64,000 bases of DNA from Warburgia ugandensis (taxonomy: Eukaryota > Streptophyta > Magnoliopsida > Canellales > Canellaceae), in the NCBI GenBank assembly GCA_035236585.1, contig CP141135.1, positions 60,790,190-60,854,189 on the forward strand, written 5' to 3'. The notes under the pieces were generated by a model. The model saw nothing but the letters and a program-made list of their open reading frames with translations, was not told the origin of the DNA and did not search any database. How positions within the stretch are numbered: position 1 is the stretch's first letter; each line of letters begins with the position of its first letter. Position numbers and translations under genes: made by a program. Of this stretch, positions 45,860 through 60,275 are shown piece by piece.

Positions 45860-47020
45860 CGTGTAGGTGTGGAAGGGAAAACAAGAGTTTTCTTAGGTCG
45901 CCGGATTCCAGGTCGTCACCAGAGACGATGCCTACTCTGATTGACGATCCGTCCAGTCAGGTTGTCTAACAAGGTGAGTCGAACAAAATCCCCAAGGTTA
46001 TTGGGCAATCCGACGTGATGTCGACCGTCAATTGAAGAGGGAAACGTCGCAAGGCTAAGATTGGAGGTTTCACAATGGATCTGAGCCAATCTAGCCCATC
46101 CAATGGTGGAAAACGTATAGAAAAGCATCTAGAAGGTAAGATATACAAAACCCAACTCTTGACTTTTGGTTTTTGGCTAAATTCATACGGTTTTACTTGA
46201 AATCTAAGTGTAGGGATGATCTAGCTGTCCATTTTCTGATCTAAACTTGGGATAGGTAATTAGGTGCCTAATGTTAGTCTGATCTAACTGAAATTGTCAA
46301 TCTACGCTGAAAACCGATCGAACAATCTCAGCTGTTCAATCTAGGCTGAAAACGAATGAGTTCTGGAGCATTAAATTAAGTAAGATATGTCATAAATTGA
46401 AGATTTAGATAGAAATTCATCGAATAAATCTGAACTGTTCGATCGGACTGTAAAGAAATAAGGCTTGACAAAGGTTTGATTGGTGATCAGACGCTAATCA
46501 TTAGAAAGCTAGAGGATGGAATGAGGACCGTTGATCACCCATATGAGACAAGCTTCCCCATTTTAATGACTAATTGTCTCAATTTGAAACCCAAAATCAC
46601 CAAACCCTGTCAAAACACACAAGTTTATGGCAAAGACAAAATGCAAAACCTAGAATAGGAAAGCAACCAAAGCCTCAATAATAAACCAAGTTCCATGTAA
46701 TAAGCAAAACCATTTTTTTATCAGACCTCAAAAATGACCATAAATTTCTTAGCCAGATGCAATCATGTCAATACCACAAGAATAATGGCATAGTAAAACT
46801 AAAGAAACACGAAACCCTCATGATCAAGTATCTATCAACAACAGGTAAAACATAAGCAATAAAAAGTAAATCAAGTTGCTTATAAAGTTTCACATATTTA
46901 GAATTAGCTCAATAAACCTATCAAAGCTCGATTTCCAATTTCTAACCTTGGAAGCTTATAATCAAGATGATATCATTTAAACTAGAGAAGAATGAGTTAA
47001 ATTAGAATCCTAATAGTCAC
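45860..47020. other. No recognisable gene
   Basis: Sequence up to the assembly gap. It does not match the region left of 11.5 kb, so the duplication does not cross the gap. Confidence 0.4.
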
Positions 47021-47520
47021 NNNNNNNNNNNNNNNNNNNNNNNNNNNNNNNNNNNNNNNNNNNNNNNNNNNNNNNNNNNNNNNNNNNNNNNNNNNNNNNN
47101 NNNNNNNNNNNNNNNNNNNNNNNNNNNNNNNNNNNNNNNNNNNNNNNNNNNNNNNNNNNNNNNNNNNNNNNNNNNNNNNNNNNNNNNNNNNNNNNNNNNN
47201 NNNNNNNNNNNNNNNNNNNNNNNNNNNNNNNNNNNNNNNNNNNNNNNNNNNNNNNNNNNNNNNNNNNNNNNNNNNNNNNNNNNNNNNNNNNNNNNNNNNN
47301 NNNNNNNNNNNNNNNNNNNNNNNNNNNNNNNNNNNNNNNNNNNNNNNNNNNNNNNNNNNNNNNNNNNNNNNNNNNNNNNNNNNNNNNNNNNNNNNNNNNN
47401 NNNNNNNNNNNNNNNNNNNNNNNNNNNNNNNNNNNNNNNNNNNNNNNNNNNNNNNNNNNNNNNNNNNNNNNNNNNNNNNNNNNNNNNNNNNNNNNNNNNN
47501 NNNNNNNNNNNNNNNNNNNN
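47021..47520. other. Assembly gap, 500 N
   Basis: Exactly 500 N, the style of a scaffold join of unknown length. Any frame that spans it is meaningless. Confidence 0.98.
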
Positions 47521-50403
47521 ATAGAATTTTCCTTTCAATTCAAGTAGCACCCTCCAATCACACAAAACTCTAGAAGCGCCTACTTTACAACCATCCTATA
47601 GAATTTTCCTTTCAATTCAAGTAGCACCGTCCGATCACACAAAACTCCAAAGGCATATCTCCATTTATTCCAACCCACTTGGATTCTATGACTAACTTCC
47701 CTCTCAATCTCTCCATTCTCATGAATTTCTGAATTCCCAAGTATTTAAAGTGTTCTTTTTTAGAGAGACCTTTGGTTATCAATTTTTACCGGTGATCCAC
47801 TCCTTTGCTCCTCTCCTTACTAAAATTACATTCCATATACTTTGTCTTAGTTCAGCTAATTTTAAATGCTTTAGATTCTAATGCATCCCTTCATAACTCT
47901 AACTTTGTTATTTACGCTCTCCTTTGTCTTATTAATCAAAACTACATCATTCTGCAAATAACATCCACTTATGGAGATCTCTTAAATGCAGATAATTTGT
48001 TAACTCATCCATAACCAATATGAAAAGGTACATGTGCTCAAGGCCGATACTTGGTGCAATCCTACGGTGAATGGGAAAATCACCGGTCTCTCCCTCTAAT
48101 GTCCCTATCTTCACTGCCTGTCTCCCTCATACATGTCCTTAATTATGTCTATATTACCCTCATGATATATCTCTTGCTTCCCCCTTCTACCATATTAACT
48201 CTCTGGAGACCCTGTCTGTAAGCTTTTTCCTAAGTCAATAAAGGCTAAGTGTCGAGGTCCTTCCTCATCTCCTATATTTCTCTATCAATTATCCAAGTAA
48301 GAAAAATAAACCCTGGTAGAAGATCCCGGTCATGGCTCCAAAGCGAATTTTCGGATACACTCGTCTCATGTTTTGGCCTCTTCTCAATCACCTGCTGGTT
48401 GTGATAAGATGACTCCTGCAATTTGATCTCTAATAACTATTGCAACTGCGTATATCTCCTTTATTCTTATAAATTGGTATAATAGAGCTCTTCCTCCATT
48501 CATCCAACATTCTCTTCTAATTCTAACAATCTTGTTTAACAACTTTGTCCCGGCAAAACCTACTCCAAGTATCTCCCATATACTTCCAAACCTCTATTAG
48601 TACATCATCGAGACCCAAGGCCTTTCTTGATTTCATATTTTTCAAGGCCCCTTTCACTTTAATACTCTAATCCTACGGATTGCACCTATAATGTCCAATG
48701 TTATTTGGGTTTACTGATCACTCAATCCCCTATATTCTCAAGGTAATTTAATTATTTAGCAAATTACGGAAAGTAAACTTTCCTACATTCGTTTGATCTC
48801 GTCATCTTAAGCTAGTAACCTTTGGTCATAACTTCTAATACACTTAACATTCTGGTCTATGTCCTTCACTTTCTTTTCTTTTACTTTTGTACTGAGATTT
48901 TAACACATCTTTCTCACCTTCTCTTGATCCTAATCTATTATAAAAATCATCATATGCCTTGAGGTTTAGCTTCCACTTTTACTACTCTCTTAGCAAACTT
49001 TTTAACACTCTTATATTGCCCAAAGTTTTAAGCTAATTTTTGTGCTCTACAATGCACTTTAAAACACATATGTTTCTCTTTAATAACTTTTTGCACTTTT
49101 CACTCCTCCTCCCTTAAAGTTTCTTTAGTTATTTTGCCTTTTTACCTTTAGATATTCCCACTAGACATCTTTTGGCACTTTCTTAATGGACTCCACCATA
49201 TTAGTCAACATGGTGTTTTATCATTTTCTTGTTCCAATTTCCTTCTATCATCAACTTGTTTGTAAATGATACTATCTTCTCTCCTTTATTAAGCTTCCAC
49301 CACTTAGTTTTTAGGACACCTATTAAGTTCATTTTCCTTTTATCCATATTTTTTAATGTAGATATCCATAACCATTAATCTATGTTATGAGGTTAGACTC
49401 TCACTAGATATCACCTTACAATCCTTACACATTGATCTTTCAGTATACCTAAGTAGAAAAAAGTCTATTTGACTTTTATATGGTCCAATTTTAAAGGTCA
49501 GTAAGTGCTCATCCCTCTTCTTAAAGGAAATATATGTATGCTATAATTAGGTCATTATCATCTGAAGCGAAATCAAGTATAGCTTCCACCATCTCATTTT
49601 TTCTCCAATGCCATACCACCTCCATGTACCTTTATATCATAGTTTTTCACTTTTCTTTTCTGAATGATCATTAAAGTCTGCTTTCTAATAAATATCCCCT
49701 CTTTGTTGGAAATTTCTTGCATGAAGATATCTTTCCAAAATTGTCTCTTGATCTTCTAACCCTACTTGTGGTGCGTATGCACTTATGACATTATGATCTT
49801 CTCTCCTAGCACAAGTTTACTTAGTACAATTCTATGACAATAGTTCTTTTAACGTCTACAACTTTTATCTTTAATTCCTTATACTACCACTATCCCTACG
49901 CCATATCTATTATTGTTGTTTTCCTATATATCAGAGCTTATACCCATCGATTTCTCTAAATTTTAACCCCTTGCCACTTGGTTTTTAAATATAAGCAATA
50001 TGGACTTTCCCGCATCTCATCATATATATTAACTCTGAACTCTTACAGCTGTCAATGTGCACTTTATACTCCCATGTGGCAATATGAATCTTATTCTCTT
50101 GACCTAGCCTATTTACCGGTGCACTTCTGAACAATGCGGGAATCCATGCATACTTTCCATTGCACACAGGTTCTAATGCAACGCATCGCTTTTGAGGAAC
50201 ACTCTAGTAGCCCCTAGCCTATCTACAATTGCATACGGGATTCGGATGCGGACATGTCACTTATGGGAATGCCCTAGCGAGGAAGGGAATGTCAAAAATT
50301 GATTCATGCATATGGTTTGCCATGGATTTTACTTGTTAGCTGCCACCTGAATGCAAAGCATCCCCTCCTTTATCCGGGCTTGGGACCAGCAGCAGCAGAG
50401 TTT
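47521..50403 (-). mobile_element. RTE LINE A, second copy (3' end lost at gap)
   Basis: Matches LINE A from about 11,550 to its 5' end, which again abuts ACTTGAGGAAT (50404-50414). The endonuclease start KIHIATW is readable near 50,070-50,100. The copy is crowded with 1-4 bp indels against copy 1, so no domain stays open. The 3' part and (ATC)n tail are missing, replaced by the gap. Confidence 0.85.
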
Positions 50404-50489
50404 ACTTGAGGAATATATGTCATAGAAAAACAAGAGGATGCACAACACAATGGTGCTTCTGAATGGTTTAGTTGATGATGGGGTTGGGG

Positions 50490-52240
50490 GGATGATAAAC
50501 GAGGCTGATGCACAATGAGTTTTATAGATGAGGAAAGGAGTTTTGAGGTAGTAGAAGAGACTTGTACAGGCCACCAGAGTACTGTCCCCTGATTCATTGT
50601 AATGAACCAAAACACTCCCAAGTGTTTGCAAGGAATTTCTCGTTACGGAGGTGTTTAGCTGGAGAAACACACTACGTGTGGGCACGTACACGGGCATTTC
50701 ATAACTATTGGTAGGTTGATGGATGCAATTTAAGTTTAAGATAGAAACTCTAGCTGACATAAGCTTTTCCAATGCAAGGTAACACTTGTGCAAGAACTGC
50801 TACATGACTGCTTTCTAGCAGTTTTTGATATGCAAGCCTCACCACTTTCCAGTATATTCCTCTTGTCCTTGCTGCAAAACCCCATTTATACCTGAAAGAG
50901 AAAAATCTGCAAATGATCATTTCGGCTAGTTACCAGCCACTATTTCTATATAATTTGTAGGAGAAAACCTTAGAAAGAATAAGGTACTGCAAAGGAGAAA
51001 GATGTCCAGAATCTGCAAAGGAGAAAAATGGAAGATAAAGAGGGTTCCAGAGAAATGTGAAGGAAAAAAAATAGGATTCTTTCCTGATTCAGAGAAATTG
51101 GTGTGTGGATGAGTAACTGACCTACTTTGATCTTATGCATGTATTTCTGCAAATAGGTTTCTAAAAGGGACTTCAGAATTGGGGTTCTGGAAGTGATTTT
51201 GAATTTATTCTTGGAAAGGATTTCTGTATGCAATTCTTAACTGAGTTTCCTGCAACATATTCTCAAATGGATTTCTAAGACAGGTTTTGGAAATGGTGTT
51301 GGAGAGGATGATAAACTTGCTGATGCACAATGAGCTTTCTTGGATGAGGTAAGGAGTTTTGAGGTTGTGAAGAGACTTGTACATACTACCCAGTTATGCT
51401 CCGCAGGTTCACTATAATGGACCAAAACACTTTCAAGTGTTTACTTGTAACTTCTCGTCACTGAGCTGTTCAGCTGGAGAAACACACTGTGGGCACGTTC
51501 ATGGACATTTTTGCTAGTGTAGGTAGGCTGCTAGACTTGATTAAGTTTAAGATAGCAGCTTATACTAGCTTACGTAAGCTTTTTCCAATGGTAGCTAACA
51601 CTTGTGCAGGAGTTGCTACATGACTGCTTTCTAGATTTTTTAACATGCAAGCCTGACTGCTTTCCAGCAGATTTCTCCTGCCCTTGCTGCAAAACCGCCA
51701 TTACTACAGAATTGAAAGAGAAAAAGACTGCAAATGATCATTTCCGCAGGTTAGCAGCCACTATTTCTGTAAATCTGTAAGAGAAAACCTTACAAAGAAT
51801 AAGGTACTGCAAAGGAGAAAGGTGACAAGAAAGTTCTGCATCCTGAAGCAAAGATGGGAGAGAGAGGGTTCAGAAAAATTTTGAAGAACAGGAAAAAGTA
51901 GAATTCTTTCCTGATTTTGGGAATCTAGTGTGGATGAGTAACTGACCTACTTCCTTTGAGCTTATGCAGGTATTTCAATAAAGGCATGTATTTTGCACTT
52001 AGCTTCTACAGGAAGTTCATAAATGGGTTACTAAAAACGGATTTAGGAATGTATTCTTCTGGATTTTCAGCATACAATTCTGATGTTTCTACATGTATTT
52101 TGGAAAGGGTTTCTGTATGGACTTCAGAAATGGGCACCTGGAAGTGATTTCTACATGTATTCTTGAAAAATGATTTCCATGTGCAATTATTAATTGATTT
52201 ACCATAATGTCTTCTCAAATGGATTCCTACAATGAGTTTT
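50490..52240 (+). repeat. 0.8-kb tandem duplication, second copy
   Basis: Counterpart of 14,348-16,110 with the same internal structure, so the tandem duplication predates the split of the two large copies. Confidence 0.7.
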
Positions 52241-53717
52241 TGGAATGGATTTCTAAATTAAGTCTTGTATTGTTCTAGTAATCTCTCAACAGACCTTGAT
52301 TTCCAAAAAATGGAGTATGAAGAGATTGATGTAAAATGAACAGCGGTTGCAAAGCGAATGTTGTAGCTAAAGTCACGGTATTATAAGCTTGGACTGCATA
52401 CACCAACCCGCTGAACACTATATTTTGCTGCTTGGATACAAAATGGGCATAAATGGAGAATCAGCCAACAATTTAAGGTCTCTTCTCCATTGGAAATGTG
52501 TACTTTACTGAGTCATTATTTGATGCTTTTCATATGGATATCACTCATTTAATGTTGGGACACCCTTGACAAAATGAAAATGATGACACTTATAAGAGTA
52601 GGGACAATATTTCAGTATTTTATGAATGGGAAAAGATTGTCCTCACTCCTATTGGAATCAATGATCAACCAAAAACTTCTCAAATGGAGGGCATGTACTT
52701 GTTCTGTTGAAATTCATAAAAGAATTGAAGGATACAAGGGAATTATATTTCTTGGTTTGTCAAAGGCTAAGTACCAGAAGGTTTACACTCCCTATTTGAA
52801 GAGTTTACATGAATATTTCCAAATGAATTGCAGGGTGGGTTGCCACCAATGACAGATATACATCACCACGACAGATTCAGTTTTGGGTGCTGGTTTACCA
52901 AATCTTGCCCATTACAGGATGAGTACTAAGGAGCATGACATCTTGATAAATGGTGCTAGTTTTTGCTGAAATTCATTTTTGTACCGGATACCATAATATG
53001 AGAATACAACTAGGGGTTGATGGAAAACTGAAGAAAGCTTGACCCCATTTCTTACAGTTATGAATGTTAGTGTTGTCAATATGTAAGATCATACTATTTG
53101 TACAGGCACGAAGAGTCTGTATGGGTGGTCAGTCATGCATTTTGGTCTTATCAACACCGCTGGTGTTTCATGCTTCTTATGAACCATGCCTTAGCGCCAC
53201 TCATTGGAAAGTGCATAATTGTATATTTTGATGACACACTCATTACAGCCAATGTGAGTCCTATCATGAGCAACATCTTCATGCTACTTGACAATCTTGC
53301 AGAAAGATAAGTTATATGTTAATTTGAAGAAATGCAGCTTTGACAATGAGGTAGCCAGTGTTCTTGGGGCATGTAGCCAGTGATGGGGGTTCAAAAATTG
53401 ACAAGGAAAACGATTACAAGCAATTAGGGATTGGCCTACACTAAGGAATGTGTGGTATTGCCATCTTTTACAGGTGTTTTGTTTAAAATTTCAACAGCGT
53501 AGTCAGTCCTGTGACAGAATGTCTGAAAGGCAAATTTGAATAGACTCTTGAGGCTAACAACAGCTTCAATTTGACTAAGGACAGACTCAACTTCATGATT
53601 ATTCCTGCTAGTTCCAATCCAAGTGTGGAGTATGACACCTCCGGCCTTGATATTGGAGCAGTTTCCATCCCAAGAAGGCCAACTGACTAACAGCTTTCTA
53701 TAATAAGAAGCTTAGTG

Positions 53718-54389
53718 ATCATCATCATCATCATCATCATCAAGACCTTATACCAATTAGGGGTCGGCCACATGAATCTTATTCCTCCATTCCACTCTAT
53801 TAAATACCATGGTTTCATTTAGTCCCAAAGTTTTTAAATCTTTCCTCACCACTTCTATCCACGTTCTTTTGGGCCTTCCCCTTGCCCTTTTAGAACCTTC
53901 AACTTGTATTGCCTCACTCCTTCTAGCTAGGGTGCCGTTGGTGGCCTCCTTTGAACATGTCCAAACCATTTAAGTCTAATCTCCCTCATCTTGTTACCTA
54001 TTGGTGCTATCCCTAAATTTCCTCTAATATTTTCATTTCTAATTCTATCCTTTCTTGTCTTACCACTCGTCCATCTCAACATCCTCATTTCTGCGACACT
54101 CAGCCTATGAGTATGATGTTCCTTAACTGCCCAACACTCTGATCCATAGAGCATGGCCGGCCTAATAGCCATCGTATAGAATTTTCCCTTTAGTTTGAGT
54201 GGCACCCGCCGATCACATAAAACACCCGATGCACATCTCCATTTGTTCCAACCTGCTTGGATTCTCTGGGTAACCTCCCTCTCAATCTCTCCACTCTCAT
54301 GGATCAATGATCCTAAGTATTGGAAGTGGTCTCTCATGGGGACCTCTTGGTTATCAATCTTGGTGGTGCTCCACTCCTACTCTCCTTAT
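53718..54389 (-). mobile_element. RTE LINE B, second copy
   Basis: Same element as 17,567-18,252 but with an (ATC)8 tail instead of 13. A small indel near 53,930 splits the long frame into two overlapping ones (53,757-53,969 and 53,927-54,337). All landmark strings of the RTE C-terminal domain are kept. Confidence 0.85.
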
Positions 54390-55864
54390 GTGCGGTTGTA
54401 TGTAGCAGTACAAGCTCTCAAATCTAGGATACATAATTTGGTGCAAAAGAGAGTTTATTCGCCATACCAATCATCAGGCTCTAAACATTTACTAATAGTG
54501 CCACAAACTCTAGCAGGATACCTGCAGAGTGAATTGCCTTTTTTCAGGAATTTATGCTCCTAAAGCAGAAATCAAGTGAACAGAACAAGGTAGTTGAAGC
54601 CTTAAATAGAAGGGTAGCACCAAAGTCACCAGATTAGATTGTCTAAAAAAGCTCCGCACCACAGATGAAAACATTTAGAAAATAGGGTAAGAATGCAAAT
54701 TAAGCAAGCCAAACAACTTCTTGATCCAAGACGGCATATGTCTCTTGGGAGCTCACCTTTGTCTTCCGAAGAGTTCTCTCAAGGAGCTGATCCTCAAAGA
54801 ACTTCACTGTGGGAGCTTGGATAGTCAATTGGGGCATGACAAGATGGTTGAAATGGTGGAGAAGTGCTACTATTAAACACACATGAAACAAGATGACAGC
54901 AAATGTCTACCGCAGTATTCCAAATGTCAAACTTCAAAAAGGCATGCACAAAACACAGGGTTGTATATGCTAGTACCTGTTCGAGCTAGTCCTTAGGAAG
55001 ACTTATCTATGGATTTTGTATTAATACTTTTCACACACAGATATAGTGATTTTATGTTAGTTGTGATTGATCAATTTTGAAGATGGCCCATTTTGTTTCT
55101 TCCCAAAAGACTAGATGCCACGTCTGTTGCCATTTTCTTCAAGTGGTTCCTTTGCATCAGGTTCAGAAGTTTATCACTTCCATTGTGACTCTAAGTCCTT
55201 GAGTTACTTCTGGTGCACTTTGCAGTGCAAATTATTTCAAACTTTAGTTTCACAGCACTTTCAATCCAAAAAACTATAGGCAGACCTCTGTTAGTGGCAA
55301 TTTTCAGAACATGTTCTGTGGTCTCTCTAGTAATTAACCAATGCAGTGGGATGTGATTTGGAACAAGTAGAATTTGCCTACAACAAGAAAAAAATGTAGA
55401 CAGGCAAGACTCCCTTTGAAATTATTTATGAGAGGACACTCAAACATACTCTGGATTTGGTTCAACTTTCCGAGAATCATGGTTTAATATTGCAGCTAAG
55501 CATTTTTTCTGCACACTTAATTCAGTCCATGATGAAGTGAAGCAGCATGGGGAGCCAAATAATGGTAAGGAGAAAGCAGCGGCTGACCAACATCAGCGAA
55601 GTATTTCAGGATGTAAAGTAGGTACTGGTGTTTCTCTGTAAGGGACAATTTACTAATAGGACCTACAAGATGTTGAAGCCAAGGAAGATAGGCCTCACAC
55701 ACCATTCTTAGGGAGATTAACTAGAATGCTTATGTCATTGATAGTCCTCACTTTTTAGGCATCTAGAAGACTTTTAATGTTGTTGATATTTTTCAGTACC
55801 ACCCTCTAGAGAGTAGAGACTCCTCTAGTGAACTCAAGGTCAAGTTTTCTTCAGTTCAGGGGAC

Positions 55865-56170
55865 TGATATAGCACCACACGCCCAGACCTATATAAACAA
55901 ATTAGATCAATCCAAAGCTAAGGACCAAAAGTAAAGAGAAATGCAACTAAGAATCCTTTTTAACTAGGTTTTCCTTAAATTTAAGGACAGGTGTCTTGTT
56001 CTTTTGCTTATGTTCAATGTTAAGTGGCAAAAGTAGGGTTTAATGTGACATTATAGAATTCTACAGAAAGAAGCATCCACCAGGATCTAGGATTTCTTCG
56101 TGTACTCTTTTCATATTTCAAATAGTAATTGGAGTCTTGCTGCGTTACAAAATTTCATATACAAGGACTT
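55865..56170 (+). repeat. Gypsy 3' LTR, second copy
   Basis: Begins TGATATAGCACC after ttcaggggac; counterpart of 19,727-20,030. Confidence 0.55.
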
Positions 56171-57325
56171 TTACAAAAGATAGGCTTGTTGGACCAGCAT
56201 CACTAGTGCTTGACTTTGTATTTATTGATTAAATGATAACTTCAATGACCTTTCTATGCAGATCTAGCAAGCTAAAACATAAATAATAACCATTCGCATT
56301 GGGTAAACAGGTTATGAATCTTATTTTCTTCTGCTTTTTGGTCAAATCTAAGACTTCACATTCCTATCAAAGTAACCACAATTTTCTTGCTATTGTGTCC
56401 TAGTCTTACTCATGGATCTTCCCTTATTGTCAATAAGAAATTTAAGTTTCTAGAGAAAGGAAATGTTATTTTAGCTATGCGGGGCTAAAGAATCATCCTT
56501 CCTAAATGGATGTGACCTTCATCTTAAAGTCTGTCTCTAGAGGCAAGAAATGTTAGAATATGTAGTTTGCCTAGTTAGTTTGTGAACGAAAGAGAAAAAG
56601 AAAGGTGTAAAATGAATAGTCAGAATTGTCCAAGAATCTTAACTGAATGTAATGCTACGATAATAGTGGGAATCAATAACCATAGTTAAATCACAACTTG
56701 TAAAATTAAAAGGAATGGAATTATGTACAAATTACATGTTATTTAGAGCATTCCCCCTAAAGCTAAGAATTCTAGTTGGAATGTATTTAGCTTGTAAACA
56801 AGTAGCCAAGATGATCTCCCGTATGGAATCTTTTCTATGCTTAATAACTTTAGATTCATCTCTAGGTCTTAATTCATTGGAAACTCCATGAAAATGTATA
56901 ATAAAAGTGAATTCATTGATCACTCCATCTACATCAATTAAAAATTATATGAAAGTTTTATTCCTTCCATTCTCATTTATGAATTGATTAAAGAATATAT
57001 TATTAGCAGAGTTCAAGGAAGAAAAAGGATTTGTTTCCCACCTTCCTTCTTTTATCATTTTCCCCCTATATCAGTACCTCAATAAAGATGAAATGATCTC
57101 GAATAATGAAATTTTTTGCTATGCTTAATAAATTTAGATTCACTTTTGTCTGTCTTAATTCTGTGCTTCATCCAGGTAAGCTTCTCTTTGCAAACTTGCA
57201 AACATATATCCTGATTGGAACTTCTCTTTAGTTAAGCAACCAATATGTGCTTAATTCTGTGTTATGAACTAGATTTTCTGTTATAACTTATAATAATTGA
57301 TGTTTGTCAGCATGGCACAGTCACA
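56171..57325. other. Counterpart of 20.0-21.2 kb, nothing recognised
   Basis: PLD intron sequence nearly identical to copy 1. Confidence 0.4.
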
Positions 57326-57620
57326 TTAGATTTTTAACTTGGACAACTAGTCATCTCAACAAAGTTGCAAGTACTAGAAGCTCACAAACCCTATAAACTA
57401 TGGAGCAGAACATGGCTCGTAAGATCTAGCAATCAGCACATGCTTGAACTTATACATGTCCCTGGGTTACCCCTAACAAGAGTGCAAAGTTTTATTTATT
57501 ATCAGTACTGCCCTGGTCCAATCTGCATCAGTGAAAGCTTCTACCTTGACACATCCATTATTGGGAAATCGTGTTCCTCTATCTGGAGTTGATTCAAATA
57601 CTTCAAAATTATATGCAGCT
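57326..57620 (-). mobile_element. Copia RNase H fragment, second copy
   Basis: TDADWT string at about 57,516-57,536; counterpart of 21,190-21,480. Confidence 0.6.
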
Positions 57621-58625
57621 ACAGGATGTCTTGTGTATGTATATGTGTCTGTGCACACACACACACATAGTTTAAGTAAAATAGAAAGGAGGCACTTCTT
57701 GTTAGTTCATAAATAGGATTTTGTTACTATAATGTTGGCAAGATGATGAGTAGTCTCCAGAGAAAATGCAAAATGATATTCTACATAAATGAAAGACTTT
57801 CTTCTTATTCCAGGGATTGAAGTATCAACTTTCAGTAATATAAATGAAATTGTCATATTCTCGCCTCGGTAAAATATGTTAAGTAATAAATAAAGCAGTA
57901 GCTACAAGGAAAATGTATGACTACCCAATGTTGCTCTTCAGAAAAAGAAAAAAAGAAAAAGCATACCGAACTGCTGGTTTCACTAGGACTTGTTGATTCA
58001 GATCCTTCACTCTTTCCTAGACAGTAAAAATTCAAATAATCTTCTGGATGGATATTACTCGACAAGCCAGCTTTCTCAAGGGCCTGACCAACAATAGTAT
58101 ACATCATATGCATTGTTTGCCCTGTGACACCACACAACAAGTCAAGCGTTGCATTGGACTAGATTTCAAAGTCCACAGATGATGAGTTTGAAAGATAAAT
58201 TATGTTAAATATCTATAGGGCAACAAGATTTACTGTTGAAGTATGAAAGAAGCAGTGATTTTTCATTTTTTTCTGATGGGAAGGAAGCAGTGATCAGATA
58301 TTTTAAATTAATCAAGTTCATTTAACACCATAGACTGATCTTGCATATGACCAGGGCCAATTCTATAAGTGGCAAAAGTTTCCGTCATGTTAACTGGTGA
58401 GCAGGTTTACTTAGACCAAGCTTCAGAGTCTTATGACTCTTATGATCTTAGCACTCACAAGAAAGGTCTTCAGAGTATGTAGCAATAACAAGACAACACA
58501 TGAGACTACCATGGAGATTGTTCAGAAACTATAGGATATTTCTTTCTAGAGGACACTAAGATCTATGACAAGCTGAGTTCAGGTGAACTGGTTCTTGCCA
58601 TTAACTGCCTTTTTTCCTTCAACTA

Positions 58626-58801
58626 AAAGGGCAGCCCCGGTTCTGAAGCTCCCACCTATGCGGGGTCTGGGGAAGGGGCAGACCACAAGGGCCTAAAGTA
58701 CGCAGCCTTACCTTGCATTTTGCAAGAGGCTGTTTCTACGCCTTGAACCCGTGACCTCAAGGTCACACGACGACAACTTTTACCGTTGCACCAAGGCTCC
58801 C
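58626..58801 (+). mobile_element. Au SINE, second copy
   Basis: Counterpart of 22,491-22,666, with gcac replaced by tc-like bases in the head (CCCCGGTTCTGAAGCTCCC). Confidence 0.85.
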
Positions 58802-59004
58802 TTTTTTCCTTCTACTGTTGATGACAAATCTGGAGAAGAGGATGATATTTGGGTGTGTGTGGGTGTACACACACACACACACAAGCAAACACCTCTATGT
58901 ACAATTAGGAAACAGCAGTGAACTTGTCAGCATAGAGATACATTACATAATACACTAGTAAAAAATCTTAACAATACCTCTCAAATTGATGCGGATCAGA
59001 AAGC

Positions 59005-60275
59005 ATCAATTTGGCAACCAAGAATTGATGATGTACCCATGCCCTGGCTTTTGTGAAAAGATCCGCAAGTCGATAATGAGAAGAGACATGATGAAGCAAT
59101 ATGAATGGCACTGATAGTCAACCTAGATTGTGTTTCATCCGTTCATGAAAATGAATTTGGAAGCCATAAGAATGGCACTATTGTTGTCAGCATACAGGGG
59201 TATAGTAGTCGCAAGAACAAGTACAAAGTCACCAAATAACCAAAGTATCCAGACTATCTCAGAAGAAGCAGAGCTCATGGCATGATATTCTGCTTCAGCA
59301 AAAGATTTGGAAACTTAGTCCTGTTTCTTGCATTTCCACAAGACATAGGAGTCTCCAAGAAAAAACAAACCAACAGTAGTAGAACACTGAGTATTGCAAC
59401 ACCCTGGCCAAATGGCATTAGGCATATGCAGTAAAGGCGAATGGCAATGAGGAAGGGTAAGACAGTGCACAACCAAGAGTACCTCTGAGGTAACATAAGA
59501 TACTATGAGCAGCAGTCCAGTGAAGACAATGTGAATCCCAGACAAACTGATGAACTATGTTGACTATATGAGAAGCATGTGATTGGGGTCATAGTTAAGT
59601 AAACTAGACTCGCCACCAACTGTTAAACACAGTTGGATCAGTGAATGGCTCCTCGTCATCCTTACCGAACATTTGACACAAGGTGTGCCAACTGATTTGT
59701 CATCAGTATGGGTAACTAGTGTAAGAAGATCATGCGTGCACTTTCGTAGAGTGATTCCAAGTCAAGATAAGAGATTTCCAACCCCAGAAAATGTTAAGGC
59801 TCCTAAATCCTTCATTTTGAAGTGAGATTGTGAGAGAGTCTTTAATCGACCAATTGCAGCCATTTGATCTACCATAATGATGATGTCATCCACATAGACT
59901 AATTGAATATCACCCTTGAGTGTGGAACATGTAGACATGGAATAATCAATGGTGCTATGAGTAAATCCAGATTCTATTAGAACTTAGTGAAGACGTTCCA
60001 ACCAGGCATTAGGAGCTTGCTTCAACCCATGTAAGGCTTTCTTCAAGCGGCATACCATAGGCTGATTTCCAGGAATGCAAAACCCAAGCAGAGGTTTCAT
60101 GTAAACAGTTTGCTCCAGTGGACCATGGAGAAAGGCATTCTTCACATCCACTTGAAGAATGGGCCAATGCTTAGTTGCTGCCACAGCAACAAGAGTACGA
60201 ATGGAGGTCATCTTTGAGACTGGTGCAAAAGTCTCCTCATAATCAACTGTAACCCCTGTTTACAACCAAGGAAGC
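59005..60275 (-). mobile_element. Copia RT-RNase H remnant, second copy
   Basis: DVKNAFLHGPLEQTVYM at 59,984-60,211, YVDD at about 59,885-59,896, EAEYHAMSS near 59,280. Same stops as copy 1. Confidence 0.8.

Larger units (their letters stand above)
50404..55864 (+). mobile_element. Gypsy relic, second copy (gag end to integrase)
   Basis: Same remnants as copy 1: protease/linker near 52,520-52,900, IVYFDD at 53,219-53,235, RNase H near 53,480-53,660 and from 54,400, integrase from about 54,970. The 70-codon RT frame (53,098-53,310) is open, with LMNHALAPLIGKCIIVYFDD. It is interrupted by LINE B. Confidence 0.8.

Noticed and set aside
47017..47565. A 182-codon minus-strand open frame
   Set aside because: It is open only because it runs through 500 N; the real part is a short LINE fragment.
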